In this document: piece by piece, positions 1 through 8,646 of the stretch | Numbering within the stretch: position 1 is the first letter of the stretch | Layout: the number at the start of each line of letters is the position of its first letter | Origin: Alloalcanivorax balearicus MACL04 | GTDB lineage: Bacteria; Pseudomonadota; Gammaproteobacteria; Pseudomonadales; Alcanivoracaceae | Direction of reading: 5' to 3' | Length of the DNA: 64,000 nt | Assembly: GCF_025532145.1 (NCBI RefSeq) | Contig: NZ_ARXS01000013.1 | Location: 53,018 to 117,017 of the forward strand | Made by a program: the position numbers and the translations under genes | The notes under the pieces: model-generated | What the model was told of the DNA's origin: nothing | The model's database searches: none | Seen by the model: only the letters and a program-made list of their open reading frames with translations

Positions 1-81
1 TTGGACGATTATGGATTCAGTACTCGTTTTGCCTGGGTCGCCGACCGCTTCGGTGTGTCCTGGCAACTCAATCTGCCCTGA
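1..81 (+). CDS. C-terminal end of a PhnB/VOC-like protein (partial)
   Basis: An open frame runs from the window edge to a TGA at 79-81. Its last residues read WVADRFGVSWQLNLP, the usual ending of PhnB-like (glyoxalase/bleomycin-resistance fold) proteins, where W-x-x-D-x-F-G-V-S-W-Q is conserved. Only about 26 residues are present, so no substrate can be proposed. It converges on the minus-strand NTF2-like gene 8 bp downstream. Confidence 0.6.
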   Translation: MDDYGFSTRFAWVADRFGVSWQLNLP

Positions 82-89
82 CTTTTCGG

Positions 90-563
90 CTATAGACCCA
101 GATCCGACAAGCCGGGATGGTCGTCGGGGCGCCGTCCCAATGGCCAGTGGAATTTACGCTCCTGCTCGCCAATCGGCAGGTCGTTGATACTGGAGTATCG
201 ATGGCGCATCAGACCATCATCGTCGAACTCCCAATTCTCGTTACCGTAGGATCTGAACCAGTTGCCGGAATCATCCCGCCATTCATAGGCATAGCGCACG
301 GCGATGCGACTCTCCGAGAACGCCCATAGCTCCTTGATCAGACGGTATTCCAGCTCTTTGCTCCATTTGCGCTCAAGGAAAGCGCGCGCCTCATCCCGGC
401 CATGCACGAACTCGGCCCGATTTCGCCAACGGGTATCCAGGCTGTAGGCCATCGCGACCTTATCGGCATCCCGGCTGTTCCAGCCGTCTTCCGCCAAACG
501 CACCTTCTCAAGGGCGCTGTCACGGGTAAAGGGGGGCAATGGTGGGCGTGGTGCGGTGGTCAT
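90..563 (-). CDS. DUF1348 / NTF2-like (SnoaL-fold) protein
   Basis: A 157-residue protein typical of the DUF1348 nuclear-transport-factor-2-like family. It carries the characteristic [49 protein letters not shown] and [15 protein letters not shown] blocks, split here between conserved aromatic residues. The family is a small cone-shaped barrel of mostly unknown function. The ATG at 563 is chosen because GGAG lies about 9 nt upstream; the frame stays open further 5' but that part runs into intergenic sequence. It lies 29 bp downstream of the TetR gene on the same strand and may be co-transcribed. Confidence 0.85.
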   Translation of the reverse strand: MTTAPRPPLPPFTRDSALEKVRLAEDGWNSRDADKVAMAYSLDTRWRNRAEFVHGRDEARAFLERKWSKELEYRLIKELWAFSESRIAVRYAYEWRDDSGNWFRSYGNENWEFDDDGLMRHRYSSINDLPIGEQERKFHWPLGRRPDDHPGLSDLGL

Positions 564-592
564 GATCGGTCTCCAGTGGCTTATAAAACGTC

Positions 593-1171
593 TCAATCCT
601 GAATCAACTGGCGCGCCATGCGCGCGGCCCGTTGCGCCGCCCGGTAATCTCCCCCGACCCGAGCGCAGGTAATCGCGCCGTCGAGCAGAATCAACAGGTC
701 CGCGGACGCTGTTTCCACGTCGGTCACCCCGCACTCCGCCAGCACCGAACGAAGATAGTCTCGTAATCGCTGCTTATGGGCCCGGGCCACGTCATGAATG
801 GGACCGGCTGCGACTTCGCCGGCAGCGTTAATAAAAGCACAGCCATTGAAATCATCCCGGGCAAACCAGCCCGTCAATGCGTCGAAGATCCTCTGCAAAC
901 GTGGCGGTCCCGGCGGCGCCGTTTCGCATTCCGAGACGAGCCAGCGCATCCAACGCTCGTCCCGCTCACGCAGCGCCTCGGCCACCAGGGCTTCCTTGGT
1001 GGGGAAGTACCGGTAAATACTTTTCCTCGCCACGCCGGATTCACGCACGATGCGATCCATGCCGGTGGCGTGAATCCCGCCGCTATAGATCAACTGCTCG
1101 GTGACAGCAAGCAACTTTGCTCTCACTGTTTCCGGAGACTCTCTGGTTGATTGCCGTGCTGAAGTGGTCAT
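593..1171 (-). CDS. TetR/AcrR family transcriptional regulator
   Basis: A 192-residue one-component repressor. The N-terminal TetR DNA-binding domain covers roughly residues 15-65, with the helix-turn-helix around [20 protein letters not shown] and the typical FPTKEALV that follows. The C-terminal ligand and dimer domain resembles the TetR_C group with CAFINAAGE. The frame stays open upstream to about 1684, but that part lies antisense to the GST gene, so the ATG at 1171 is used. A perfect 14-bp palindrome at 1184-1197, 12 bp upstream of the start, is the likely operator. It would allow autorepression and control of the divergent GST-isomerase pair. Confidence 0.9.
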   Translation of the reverse strand: MTTSARQSTRESPETVRAKLLAVTEQLIYSGGIHATGMDRIVRESGVARKSIYRYFPTKEALVAEALRERDERWMRWLVSECETAPPGPPRLQRIFDALTGWFARDDFNGCAFINAAGEVAAGPIHDVARAHKQRLRDYLRSVLAECGVTDVETASADLLILLDGAITCARVGGDYRAAQRAARMARQLIQD

Positions 1172-1183
1172 GACCAAGAGAGT

Positions 1184-1197
1184 AGAACGATCGTTCT
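1184..1197. promoter_or_regulatory. TetR operator candidate (perfect palindrome)
   Basis: The sequence AGAACGATCGTTCT is a perfect 14-bp inverted repeat immediately upstream of the tetR start and in the divergent spacer before the GST gene at 1334. Its size and position fit a TetR-dimer operator. Binding is inferred. Confidence 0.6.
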
Positions 1198-1333
1198 CAA
1201 TCGTCAACCCGCTCCTCTCATGACGACCATCCTTCGGTCCGTTGCTTTCGCGAAACCGGTGGGAATGTTTTAGATTGGTTTGGTCCCGGCGGCATGCCGC
1301 CCATAACCATGACAACAACTGCGGGAGACGCTC

Positions 1334-2029
1334 GTGCTTGATCTGTACTACTGGCCCACCCCCAACGGCTGGAAAATCACCATCATGCTGGAGGAGTGCG
1401 GGCTGCCCTACCGCATCGTGCCGGTCAATATCGGCGCGGGAGAGCAATTCGATCCCACGTTTCTCGCCCTCAGCCCCAATGGCCGGATGCCGGCACTGGT
1501 GGATCACGCTCCGGAGGATGGCGGCGAGCCGGTTTCCCTTTTCGAAAGCGGAGCCATCCTGGAGTATCTGGCCGAGAAGAGTGGCCGCTTCCTGCCCGCG
1601 GACCTGCGTGGACGCTATCGGGTCAAACAGTGGCTGATGTGGCAAATGGGCGGCTTGGGCCCGATGCTGGGTCAAAACGGTCATTTCCTGTTATACGCAC
1701 CGGAAAAAGTCCCCTATGCCATTGACCGCTACGGCCGCGAAGCCCGACGTCTCTACGGCGTGCTGGATCACGCTCTTTCTGACACTCCTTGCGTGGCCGG
1801 CGACTATTCCATAGCCGACATGGCTATCTTTCCCTGGGTGATGACCCACAAAGCCCAGGGCATCACGCTGGACGACTTTCCCAACGTAGCACGCTGGTTC
1901 TCACAGTTGCGGGGCCGCGAAGCCCTGCAAAAAGGCCTGGCGGTGGACAAGGCGCTGCGCCAGAGCACCATGTCCGACGACGCCAAACGAGTCCTGTTCG
2001 GCCAGAACCAAACCGCGACCAACGAATAA
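1334..2029 (+). CDS. Glutathione S-transferase
   Basis: A 231-residue cytosolic GST of the Nu/YfcG-like type. The N-terminal thioredoxin fold starts at LYYWPTPNGWKITIML and includes the glutathione-contact FESGAILEYLAEK; the all-helical C-terminal domain carries VAGDYSIADMAIFPW. The GTG start at 1334 has GGGAG about 7 nt upstream. It is divergent from the TetR gene across a 162-bp spacer holding the operator, and is followed 18 bp later by an HCCA-type isomerase. This suggests a regulated pair for thiol-dependent detoxification or aromatic isomerisation; the substrate is unknown. Confidence 0.9.
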   Translation: MLDLYYWPTPNGWKITIMLEECGLPYRIVPVNIGAGEQFDPTFLALSPNGRMPALVDHAPEDGGEPVSLFESGAILEYLAEKSGRFLPADLRGRYRVKQWLMWQMGGLGPMLGQNGHFLLYAPEKVPYAIDRYGREARRLYGVLDHALSDTPCVAGDYSIADMAIFPWVMTHKAQGITLDDFPNVARWFSQLRGREALQKGLAVDKALRQSTMSDDAKRVLFGQNQTATNE

Positions 2030-2047
2030 CACCACAAGGATTTCGCC

Positions 2048-2653
2048 ATGATCGAGTTTTACTTCGACTGCTCCAGCCCCTGGACTTATCTGGGCTTCGA
2101 GAGCATTCAGACCGTCGCCAAGGCCACCGGCACCAGCATCGAATGGAAACCCATTCTGGTGGGCGGCATCTTCAATACCATCAATCCCTCCGTGTACGCT
2201 TCGCGGGAAAAACCAGTACCGCAGAAAGCGAGCTATATGCGTAAGGATCTGCAGGACTGGGCGCGCTATCAGGGGCTGGAGATCAATTGGCCGGAGGTCT
2301 TTCCAGTGAACAGCGTCAAGGCCATGCGCGGCTGCCTCTGGCTCGCCCCTCAGGGCAAACTGGTGCCGTTCGCCCGGGCTATGTTCCAGAGCTATTGGCG
2401 TGACGGCAAGGACATCGCTCAGGACGACCAGTTGATTCCGATTCTGGACCAGCTGGGCGTGGACCGGGAGGCTTTCTTCGCCGGCATCCAGGAACCCGGC
2501 ATCAAGGACCAGCTGCGCGAGAATACGGAGGCCGCCATGCGACGGGGAGGCTTCGGTTCACCGACGATTTTCGTCGATGGTGATGACATGTACTTCGGCA
2601 ATGACCGGATGCCGTTGATTCAGGCCGCCATTGAGCGACGACAGGGCCGCTGA
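2048..2653 (+). CDS. 2-hydroxychromene-2-carboxylate isomerase-like (DsbA-fold, kappa GST-like)
   Basis: A 201-residue DsbA-family protein. It opens with IEFYFDCSSPWTYLGF, where the Ser-Ser-Pro replaces the CxxC of true DsbA, as in HCCA isomerases and kappa-class GSTs. It ends with the family's FGSPTIFVDGDDMYFGNDRM block. Such enzymes use glutathione to isomerise aromatic breakdown intermediates such as hydroxychromene carboxylate in naphthalene degradation. No naphthalene genes lie nearby, so the substrate is open. It forms a probable operon with the GST 18 bp upstream. Confidence 0.9.
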   Translation: MIEFYFDCSSPWTYLGFESIQTVAKATGTSIEWKPILVGGIFNTINPSVYASREKPVPQKASYMRKDLQDWARYQGLEINWPEVFPVNSVKAMRGCLWLAPQGKLVPFARAMFQSYWRDGKDIAQDDQLIPILDQLGVDREAFFAGIQEPGIKDQLRENTEAAMRRGGFGSPTIFVDGDDMYFGNDRMPLIQAAIERRQGR

Positions 2654-2669
2654 GACGTCACCTCAGCGG
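2647..2669. terminator. Bidirectional stem-loop between convergent genes
   Basis: CCGCTGAG and CTCAGCGG form a perfect 8-bp stem with a 7-nt loop. The stem carries the stop codons of both convergent genes (isomerase on plus, DUF1287 on minus). No clear T-run follows, so terminator function is inferred from position. Confidence 0.5.
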
Positions 2670-3298
2670 GCATCCCCATTCAAGGCCTCCTGGCTGGGAA
2701 GCCGGATATAACGGTAATGCCCGGTGATGGGATAAGAGAACAGCAGATTCTCCAATTGCGGTCCGCGCCCGATGTTATGAACGATCAAGGGACGGCCGCT
2801 ATCGGTGGAACGTTGCCCGGTCACCACGCCGATATGCGGAAGATTTCCGGGCAGCATCCAGGTGACCAGATCACCAGGGCGATAGGCTTCGGCCCGGTCG
2901 GAGACCGGCAGCGCCGCCCCCTGACGTTCGAAGAACGTTTGCAGATTGGGCACTCGCCGGTGATCGATATTGGGATCGGGACGGCGCAATCCCCAGTGGT
3001 TCGGATAAGCGTCGAAAGCTCGCTTCATGTCCTCATGTACCAGACGCTGCAGATCCACCCCCGTCTTGCGATAGGAGCGAATCACCACATCCGTGCACAC
3101 GCCGATATTGTCGGGCACATCACCGTTGGGATAGTCGATACGGCGATAGCCGCCGTCATAGGTGACGGACACCCGGGTGCGTGCCATGGCGGCATCGACC
3201 AAGGCCGTCACGAAGGCGGACTCCGTCGAGGGTTGAGCCACTACCGACAATGGCATCGCCCCCAACAAGGCACTCACAATGATGGCAACGGTTTTCAT
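2663..3298 (-). CDS. DUF1287 family secreted protein (YiiX/NlpC-like fold)
   Basis: A 211-residue protein with an N-terminal signal peptide (MKTVAIIVSALLGAMPLSVVAQ, cleavage near residue 22) and the DUF1287 body. It shows the conserved GVCTDVVIRSYR with a likely nucleophilic Cys, DYPNGDVP, GDLVTWMLPGNLPHIGVV with the partner His, and IVHNIGRGPQLE. This is the layout of NlpC/P60-type papain-like hydrolases, so a periplasmic peptidase or amidase role is inferred. An alternative ATG lies 4 codons upstream. Confidence 0.85.
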   Translation of the reverse strand: MKTVAIIVSALLGAMPLSVVAQPSTESAFVTALVDAAMARTRVSVTYDGGYRRIDYPNGDVPDNIGVCTDVVIRSYRKTGVDLQRLVHEDMKRAFDAYPNHWGLRRPDPNIDHRRVPNLQTFFERQGAALPVSDRAEAYRPGDLVTWMLPGNLPHIGVVTGQRSTDSGRPLIVHNIGRGPQLENLLFSYPITGHYRYIRLPSQEALNGDAR

Positions 3299-3410
3299 GG
3301 GCGCCAGCATAGCACGGCGCCAATGATGCGGAAGGCCCGCTTCCACCGCCTTGAATCAGCGCCGGGATTCCCTTTTACTGGCCTCTCCCCGCTACCAGGA
3401 ACCGTCCGGC

Positions 3411-4571
3411 ATGCTGACCACGCTGGCCATTGGCAACTACCGTTCCGTTCTGAATCTGACCGTGCCACTGAGCCCCCTCAATGTGGTCACCGGAGCCAAT
3501 GGCAGCGGTAAATCCAATCTTTATCGCGCCCTGCGATTGCTGGCCGCCACCGCGCGTGATGACGTGATCGCCGCCCTGGCCGCCGAGGGCGGGCTGGAAT
3601 CCACGTTCTGGGCTGGACCGGAGACCCTCACCAAAGGCATGCGCAACGGCTCGGTGCCGGTGCAGGGCGGGCCTCGCCAGCACAGCCGCCGCCTGCGTCT
3701 CGGATTCAACGATGAGGACTATGGCTATCTGATCGAGCTGGGTCTGCCGAAACCGGACGCCACCACCGCCTTCAATCTGGACCCGGAGATCAAACGGGAA
3801 CTGATTTGGGCCGGCTCCGGCTATCGTCCGGCCACGGCGCTGGTGGATCGCCGCGGCCCGCTGGTGAAAACCCGGGGAGAAGGCCCCTGGCAGGTTATCA
3901 GCGAACACCTCAACAGCTTCGACAGCCTGTTCAGTCAGGTGGCCGACGCCCGCACCACACCGGAGGTGGTCACCCTGCGCGAGCGGATTCGCGGTTGGCG
4001 CTTCTACGACCACTTTCGCACCGATCAGGACGCCCCCGCCCGGCAGGTCCAGCTGGGCACCCGTACCCCCGTGCTGCATCACGACGGGCGCGATCTGGCG
4101 GCGGCCCTGCAAACCATTCGGGAAATCGGCGATGCCCGGGCGCTCGACAGTGCCATCGAGGATGCCTTTCCCGGCGCGCGCCTGGCCATCGTTCCCCTGG
4201 ACGACGGCCGGCTCAAGATCGCCTTCCACCAGTACGGCCTGCTCCGTCCGCTGACAGCGGCGGAGCTGTCCGATGGCACACTGCGTTATCTGCTTTTGAT
4301 CGCGGCCTTGCTGACACCCCGGCCGCCCTCACTGATGGTTCTGAACGAACCGGAAAACAGCCTGCATCCGGATCTGCTCCCGGCCCTGGCGCGATTGATT
4401 GCCCGCGCCAGCCGCCACAGTCAGGTGTGGGTGATCAGCCATGCCAGCCGCCTGGTGGCGGCTCTCAATCAGGCACCGGACTGCCATGGCGTGGAATTGG
4501 AAAAAGAACTTGGGGAAACCCGCATCATGGGCCAGGGACTGCTGAATACCCCCAGGTGGAATTGGCCCTAG
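3411..4571 (+). CDS. AAA/SMC-like predicted ATPase (AAA_21, COG4637 type)
   Basis: A 386-residue cytosolic ATPase. Walker A is GANGSGKS at residues 28-35, right after the RecF/SMC-like opening IGNYRSVLNLTVPL. The ABC-type signature is AELSDGTLRYL, Walker B is LMVLNEPENSLHPDLL, and the H-loop region is VWVISHASRLV. These single-gene ATPases relate to OLD/RecF-type ATPases, and no TOPRIM or nuclease domain is fused here. The ATG at 3411 is chosen over an upstream start because AGGA precedes it and the fold begins there. No partner gene is adjacent, so function is unknown. Confidence 0.85.
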   Translation: MLTTLAIGNYRSVLNLTVPLSPLNVVTGANGSGKSNLYRALRLLAATARDDVIAALAAEGGLESTFWAGPETLTKGMRNGSVPVQGGPRQHSRRLRLGFNDEDYGYLIELGLPKPDATTAFNLDPEIKRELIWAGSGYRPATALVDRRGPLVKTRGEGPWQVISEHLNSFDSLFSQVADARTTPEVVTLRERIRGWRFYDHFRTDQDAPARQVQLGTRTPVLHHDGRDLAAALQTIREIGDARALDSAIEDAFPGARLAIVPLDDGRLKIAFHQYGLLRPLTAAELSDGTLRYLLLIAALLTPRPPSLMVLNEPENSLHPDLLPALARLIARASRHSQVWVISHASRLVAALNQAPDCHGVELEKELGETRIMGQGLLNTPRWNWP

Positions 4572-4589
4572 TTCAGCGCACCAGCCCAC

Positions 4590-5603
4590 TCACCAACCGA
4601 TGCCCAGGCCGAGACTGTAGTCGGTTTCATCCAGGTCCTCGGAGAAGTCCTTCACCAGATCGGTTTCCACTTTCATGCTCAGTGAAGCCCAGTCGGTGAG
4701 CCGGTAGCGCACTCCGAATTCCGCATCCACGGAATACCCCTCCACACCACTCAGAGCCTTGCCGACACTGCCGCGGCTGAACAATTCGAAGGTTTTGCCC
4801 ACCAGATACCGGTTGTAATCCCATTGCATGCCCAGCGCGTAGAAGGCCTTGTCGCTCCTCTCCGCGTAGGAGAACTGGTTGTAACTGAGCAACCACGCCA
4901 GGGAAAAAGCCCCCAGTTCATTGTCCCAGAACTGGTAACCTGGTCCCGCTCCCAGGGAACGGCGCCGACGGACATTCTCGAACCAGTCGCGCTGGTATTC
5001 GTAGCGGGTCTGCCAGAACCGGCTCTCGGTGACGAAGCGGTCCAGCGCGTACTTGGCGCTCCAGTCCTGCTCAATACGCACATCGTCACGGAACTTGCGG
5101 TTGTAGTCCGCCTGCAGGTTATGCCGCCAGGGCCCGTGCCGGGCTTGATTGTTCAGGGCCAGGTCGAAGTCGTCGGTGTCCCGCTCAGCCCGCTCATAAT
5201 TGATGTCGAATTCCAGATCCCCGGTCCATTCCAGATCCTGAAGGAAGGGCTTGGGGCGCAACATACGGGTAACACTGGCCAGTTCCACCGTGGTTTCTTC
5301 TCCGTTGCTGACCACGATCCGACCGGGTTTCCCCGCCGCCACGGTCTTACTGACCTCACCATTACCCCCCGGCCACTTCACCAGCAACTCTTGATCACTC
5401 TGCAGCGTGCTGATCATCTCCCGATCAATGGGCACCGAGCCGGCGTAGGATGTCTCCAGCAGCAACTTGGTACTGTCCATCAGCACGATCTCGCCGGTGA
5501 GCCGGTCACCGTTCTTCAACCAGACGGTGTCGCCCATAGCGCCAGCACTGAGAAATATGAGAGCCGCAAAAAAACAGGATAGACGCAGCGGTGCCAATCT
5601 CAC
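4590..5603 (-). CDS. DUF481 family outer-membrane beta-barrel protein (YdiY-like)
   Basis: A 337-residue protein with a signal peptide (MRLAPLRLSCFFAALIFLSA, residues 1-24). An N-terminal segment DTVWLKNGDRLTGEIV is typical of DUF481 proteins. The C-terminal half has alternating aromatic strands (NQFSYAERSDKAFYALGMQWDYN) ending in LGLGIGW, consistent with an outer-membrane barrel. The start is GTG at 5603 with AAGG upstream. It converges on the ATPase gene with an 18-bp gap. YdiY-like proteins are linked to envelope or acid responses, but no role is assigned here. Confidence 0.85.
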   Translation of the reverse strand: MRLAPLRLSCFFAALIFLSAGAMGDTVWLKNGDRLTGEIVLMDSTKLLLETSYAGSVPIDREMISTLQSDQELLVKWPGGNGEVSKTVAAGKPGRIVVSNGEETTVELASVTRMLRPKPFLQDLEWTGDLEFDINYERAERDTDDFDLALNNQARHGPWRHNLQADYNRKFRDDVRIEQDWSAKYALDRFVTESRFWQTRYEYQRDWFENVRRRRSLGAGPGYQFWDNELGAFSLAWLLSYNQFSYAERSDKAFYALGMQWDYNRYLVGKTFELFSRGSVGKALSGVEGYSVDAEFGVRYRLTDWASLSMKVETDLVKDFSEDLDETDYSLGLGIGW

Positions 5604-5660
5604 GGGGTCGCCTTGGGAAACAGGATTGTCATTATCACCGGAACGAGGATCAACCTCCGC

Positions 5661-6110
5661 TTAATCCTCGTATTCGATCCCCTCCGAGTCCATCCAAGCC
5701 CCCAACATCTCCTCCAACGCCTCGTCCCTGAACCGGTGCCATGCATCCTCCAGGCCGAGATCAAAGACCAGCGACTTGAAGCGGCGAAAGGCACCGCGGC
5801 CTCTGATCGCATCCTCAAGCGCCTCGCTGTCCCTGCCAGACGTCACCGACCAACAGAACTTCTCCATGACATGATACTCATCAAATTCCCATTGATCCGG
5901 CATTGGCACGTATTGGTCCGAGGACAACACTTCGCGGATCTTAGGCAATATCTCCTTGAGCCAGTCAGGGCCGTCGGGATCCGGCTCTTCCGCTTTCTGG
6001 GCCTCCTCATTCATAACCGGGAAGACCTCCCCGGTTTCTCTATGCATATAACACTGAAACTCATCACCGGCATGCCATTCTCTGGCAACGTCTTTGAGCG
6101 ATACAGTCAT
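5661..6110 (-). CDS. UPF0158 family protein
   Basis: A 149-residue acidic cytosolic protein of the UPF0158 family, recognised by AIRGRGAFRRFKSLVFDLG followed by DAWHRFRDEALEEML and the upstream YHVMEKFCWSV block. GGAGGAG precedes the ATG closely. The biochemical function of the family is unknown. It stands alone between a divergent spacer and DUF481. Confidence 0.85.
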   Translation of the reverse strand: MTVSLKDVAREWHAGDEFQCYMHRETGEVFPVMNEEAQKAEEPDPDGPDWLKEILPKIREVLSSDQYVPMPDQWEFDEYHVMEKFCWSVTSGRDSEALEDAIRGRGAFRRFKSLVFDLGLEDAWHRFRDEALEEMLGAWMDSEGIEYED

Positions 6111-6415
6111 AGTCTCCTCCTTTTAATCTCCGGAGGGTTCTCAACGTCTAATGAAAACCCGCAGTTTCTTTGCGGTGGTCACGTCCCTGATCTCCTCTGC
6201 CACCGGCATCAGCAATCATCGCAATTCAGGCTCCATCGATCCGCCGACCATAACCCAACAGTTGCATAACCTGAAGAGCGGTCACGAGACAATCACAAAA
6301 TAGTGTTGAATTACGGTAAGAAAAGATCACCCGGCATGGTGTTTGCCATGCCAATAGGGAAATAATCAAGCCCTGGCCCCGAGCCTGACCCACCTTAATG
6401 TATGAGGAATGCAAC
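6111..6415. other. Intergenic spacer with a hairpin upstream of kbp
   Basis: This 305-bp divergent spacer holds no convincing gene. A short perfect inverted repeat GGCATGG / CCATGCC with a 6-nt loop sits at 6333-6352. It is about 65 bp before the kbp start and may be a regulator site or leader hairpin. Confidence 0.4.
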
Positions 6416-6853
6416 ATGGATCTGTTCAGCTTTGCGAAAAACATCGGTAAGAAACTGTTCGGTAGCGATGACACGGACGCAGCCGACAAAATCAAAGCAC
6501 ACATTCTGGAGGACAATCCCGGCGTATCAAACCTGGAGGTGAAATTCGCCGACGGCTGCGCCACGCTCAGTGGCGATTGCGAGAACCAGGCGGCCAAGGA
6601 AAAAGCCGTGCTGCTGGCCGGCAACGTTGAAAACGTGGAAAAAGTGGAAGGGGACGCCCTCACTCTGCCGGCGGAAGCGGCGGTGGAAGAAGTGGAGTAC
6701 TACGAAATTCAGAAAGGCGACACTTTGTGGAAAGTGGCCAGCCAGTTTTACGGCGACGGCAACAAATACACCGCCATCTTCGAAGCCAACCGTGAAGTGA
6801 TCAAGGATCCTGACCTGATCTACCCCGGCCAGAAAATCCGTATTCCAAAATAA
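6416..6853 (+). CDS. kbp: BON and LysM domain protein, K+-binding protein Kbp (YgaU)
   Basis: A 145-residue protein close in length to E. coli Kbp (149 aa). A BON domain spans about residues 20-85 (IKAHILEDNPGVSNLEVKF through EKVEGDAL). A C-terminal LysM domain spans about 95-145 (YYEIQKGDTLWKVASQFYG through PDLIYPGQKIRIP). It has no signal peptide, as expected for this cytoplasmic K+ sensor. The ATG at 6416 has GAGGAAT 9 nt upstream; an earlier in-frame ATG at 6398 is less well placed. It is followed 22 bp later by a DUF2780 protein, a likely operon. Confidence 0.9.
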   Translation: MDLFSFAKNIGKKLFGSDDTDAADKIKAHILEDNPGVSNLEVKFADGCATLSGDCENQAAKEKAVLLAGNVENVEKVEGDALTLPAEAAVEEVEYYEIQKGDTLWKVASQFYGDGNKYTAIFEANREVIKDPDLIYPGQKIRIPK

Positions 6854-6875
6854 ACGCTGGCAAGGAGACAAGGCC

Positions 6876-7262
6876 ATGGACCTGATCAACCAACTGGTAT
6901 CCACTCTCGGGGTCAGTGGCCAGCAAGCCGAAGGCGGTACTGGCCTGCTGATGAAACTGGTGAAAGACAATCTCTCCGGCACCGACTTCGGCCACATTCT
7001 CGGCGCCGAACCCAAACTGGAAGGGATGATGTCGCAAGCCCCGGAAAGTGGCGGAGATTCCTTGCTGGGCATGGCCGGAGGCCTGCTCTCCAGTATGGGC
7101 AGTGACAAACTGGCGGGGCTGACACAAATCGCCGGCGGCATGCAAAAGCTGGGATTGGACAAGGATACCCTGGTGCAGTTTATTCCGGTGATCCTGCAGT
7201 ATTTCCAGAAACAGGGACAAGGCGATATCGCGGGTCTGATTCAGAAAGCATTGCCGTTCTGA
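6876..7262 (+). CDS. DUF2780 family protein
   Basis: A 128-residue helical, glycine-rich protein resembling the DUF2780 family: MDLINQLVSTLGVSGQQAEGG, then MAGGLLSSMG, then LTQIAGGMQKLGLDKDTLVQFIPVIL. AAGGAGA lies 8 nt before the ATG. The function of the family is unknown. Being 22 bp behind kbp it is probably co-expressed, which suggests a stress-related role. Confidence 0.75.
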   Translation: MDLINQLVSTLGVSGQQAEGGTGLLMKLVKDNLSGTDFGHILGAEPKLEGMMSQAPESGGDSLLGMAGGLLSSMGSDKLAGLTQIAGGMQKLGLDKDTLVQFIPVILQYFQKQGQGDIAGLIQKALPF

Positions 7263-7334
7263 GACAGCAGGCTCCGGTAATACGCACACGCCTTCGTTAA
7301 AGGGCCATTGCGTTCCATAAAACGGGACTACGAA

Positions 7335-7373
7335 GCCGCGGAAGGAGCTTGCCTTGCAAGCTCCTTCCGCGGC
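7335..7373. repeat. Long perfect inverted repeat (REP-like / terminator)
   Basis: GCCGCGGAAGGAGCTTGC and its exact reverse complement flank a 3-nt loop, giving an 18-bp stem between the convergent DUF2780 and acyl-CoA dehydrogenase genes. It shares the GGAGCTTGCxxGCAAGCTCC theme with the repeat at 62222-62271. It is therefore probably a dispersed repeat of this genome that may also terminate transcription. Confidence 0.7.
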
Positions 7374-7390
7374 CTTCCTCACCACCGGCG

Positions 7391-8593
7391 CTACAACATT
7401 CCCACGAACCGGTTACGCATGGCGTGCCGGGTGGCGTCCTTGATACCCAGGGAATCCTCACCAATCAACACCCGCTGCACGTTCTCGGAGCCCTCCCCCA
7501 CCGTCAGCATGTCGATGTAGGCGTTAATCTTCTTGACCGGGTATTCCGCGGTCAGGGCATTGCCACCCAGGACTTCCCGCGCCACATCCCCAGCCAGACG
7601 CGCCGCCTGAGTGGCGAAGTATTTGGCACGGGACGCCACCCGCGTCGACACCCGCCCCTGGTCCATGGTCCAACCCACGCGCAGGGACATCAGCCGCGCC
7701 GCCTCCACCGCCACCGTGGCATCGGCGATACGCTCCTGAATCAATTGGAAGCGGGCGATCGGCTTACCGCCGATGATGCGCTCGTTGGCGTAGTTCCGCG
7801 CCAGCTCCAGAGCGGATTGCGCCAGACCGGTCAACCGTCCGCTGACCGTCAGACGGCCGTACTCCAGAGCGTTCATGGCGATACGAAAACCCTCTCCCTC
7901 TTCCCCCAGACGGTTCTCCACCGGCACCACGAAGTCATCCAGAAACACGGTGCAACTGCGCAGCGATCTGGACAGGCTGGGCAATTCGATGGGCTGTGCG
8001 CTGTAGCCCTCGAATTGTTTCGGCTGCACGATGAACGCGGTGATACCGGTATGTGCCGGATCGGCGTGCGGATCGGTTTTGGCGAACAACACGCCCACAT
8101 CGGTGGCATGGGAAAAAGTAATCCACATTTTCGAGCCGTTCAGGCGGTACACGTCGCCATCACGCCTGGCCACGGTGCGCATTGAACCGGCCGGATCGGA
8201 GCCACTGCCTTCTTCGGACAAGGCGAACATGCCGATCTGCTCACCGGCGATCAACCCTGGTACGAATTGCCGCGCCTGCTCTTCCGTGCCCCAGTTATAG
8301 ATGGTGTAAGGGCAGGTCATCGATTGCATGTTCATGGCGTAACCGAATTCCGGCGCCAGCCGGGAAATTTCCTCGGCGATCACCGACACCGCCAGAAAGC
8401 CGGCGGCACTTCCGCCCAACTCTTCCGGAAAAGGTGCGCCGAACAGGCCGGCCTTTCCCATCTCCCGAATCAACGGATAGGCGAATTCCTCACGCTCCTC
8501 AAAACCCTTGATGCCGGGAATCAGGTGCTTTTCACAAACATCGGTGACCGCATCACGCAGTGTCACCAGTTCTTCAGGCAGATCGAAATTCAT
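7391..8593 (-). CDS. Acyl-CoA dehydrogenase family protein
   Basis: A 400-residue FAD flavoprotein with the full ACAD layout. The N-terminal helical domain is followed by the FAD/substrate motifs MFALSEEGSGSDPAGS and KMWITFSHATDVGVLFAKT, then the C-terminal helical domain with ARFQLIQERIADATV and VLGGNALTAEYPVKKINAYIDML. The catalytic glutamate is most likely in the VGEGSENVQRV block. It likely oxidises a short, branched or dicarboxylic acyl-CoA; the substrate is not deducible. It is followed on the same strand by an IclR gene and faces a CoA transferase, suggesting a small carboxylic-acid catabolic locus. Confidence 0.9.
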   Translation of the reverse strand: MNFDLPEELVTLRDAVTDVCEKHLIPGIKGFEEREEFAYPLIREMGKAGLFGAPFPEELGGSAAGFLAVSVIAEEISRLAPEFGYAMNMQSMTCPYTIYNWGTEEQARQFVPGLIAGEQIGMFALSEEGSGSDPAGSMRTVARRDGDVYRLNGSKMWITFSHATDVGVLFAKTDPHADPAHTGITAFIVQPKQFEGYSAQPIELPSLSRSLRSCTVFLDDFVVPVENRLGEEGEGFRIAMNALEYGRLTVSGRLTGLAQSALELARNYANERIIGGKPIARFQLIQERIADATVAVEAARLMSLRVGWTMDQGRVSTRVASRAKYFATQAARLAGDVAREVLGGNALTAEYPVKKINAYIDMLTVGEGSENVQRVLIGEDSLGIKDATRHAMRNRFVGML

Positions 8594-8646
8594 GGTGTCT
8601 TCCTATATTAAATCGTCATACGCACAATGACGGTCAGCCATCAGCT

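Noticed and set aside
593..1684. A 363-residue version of the TetR protein
   Set aside because: The N-terminal 170 residues lie antisense to the GST gene and carry no family features; the TetR fold begins at the ATG at 1171.
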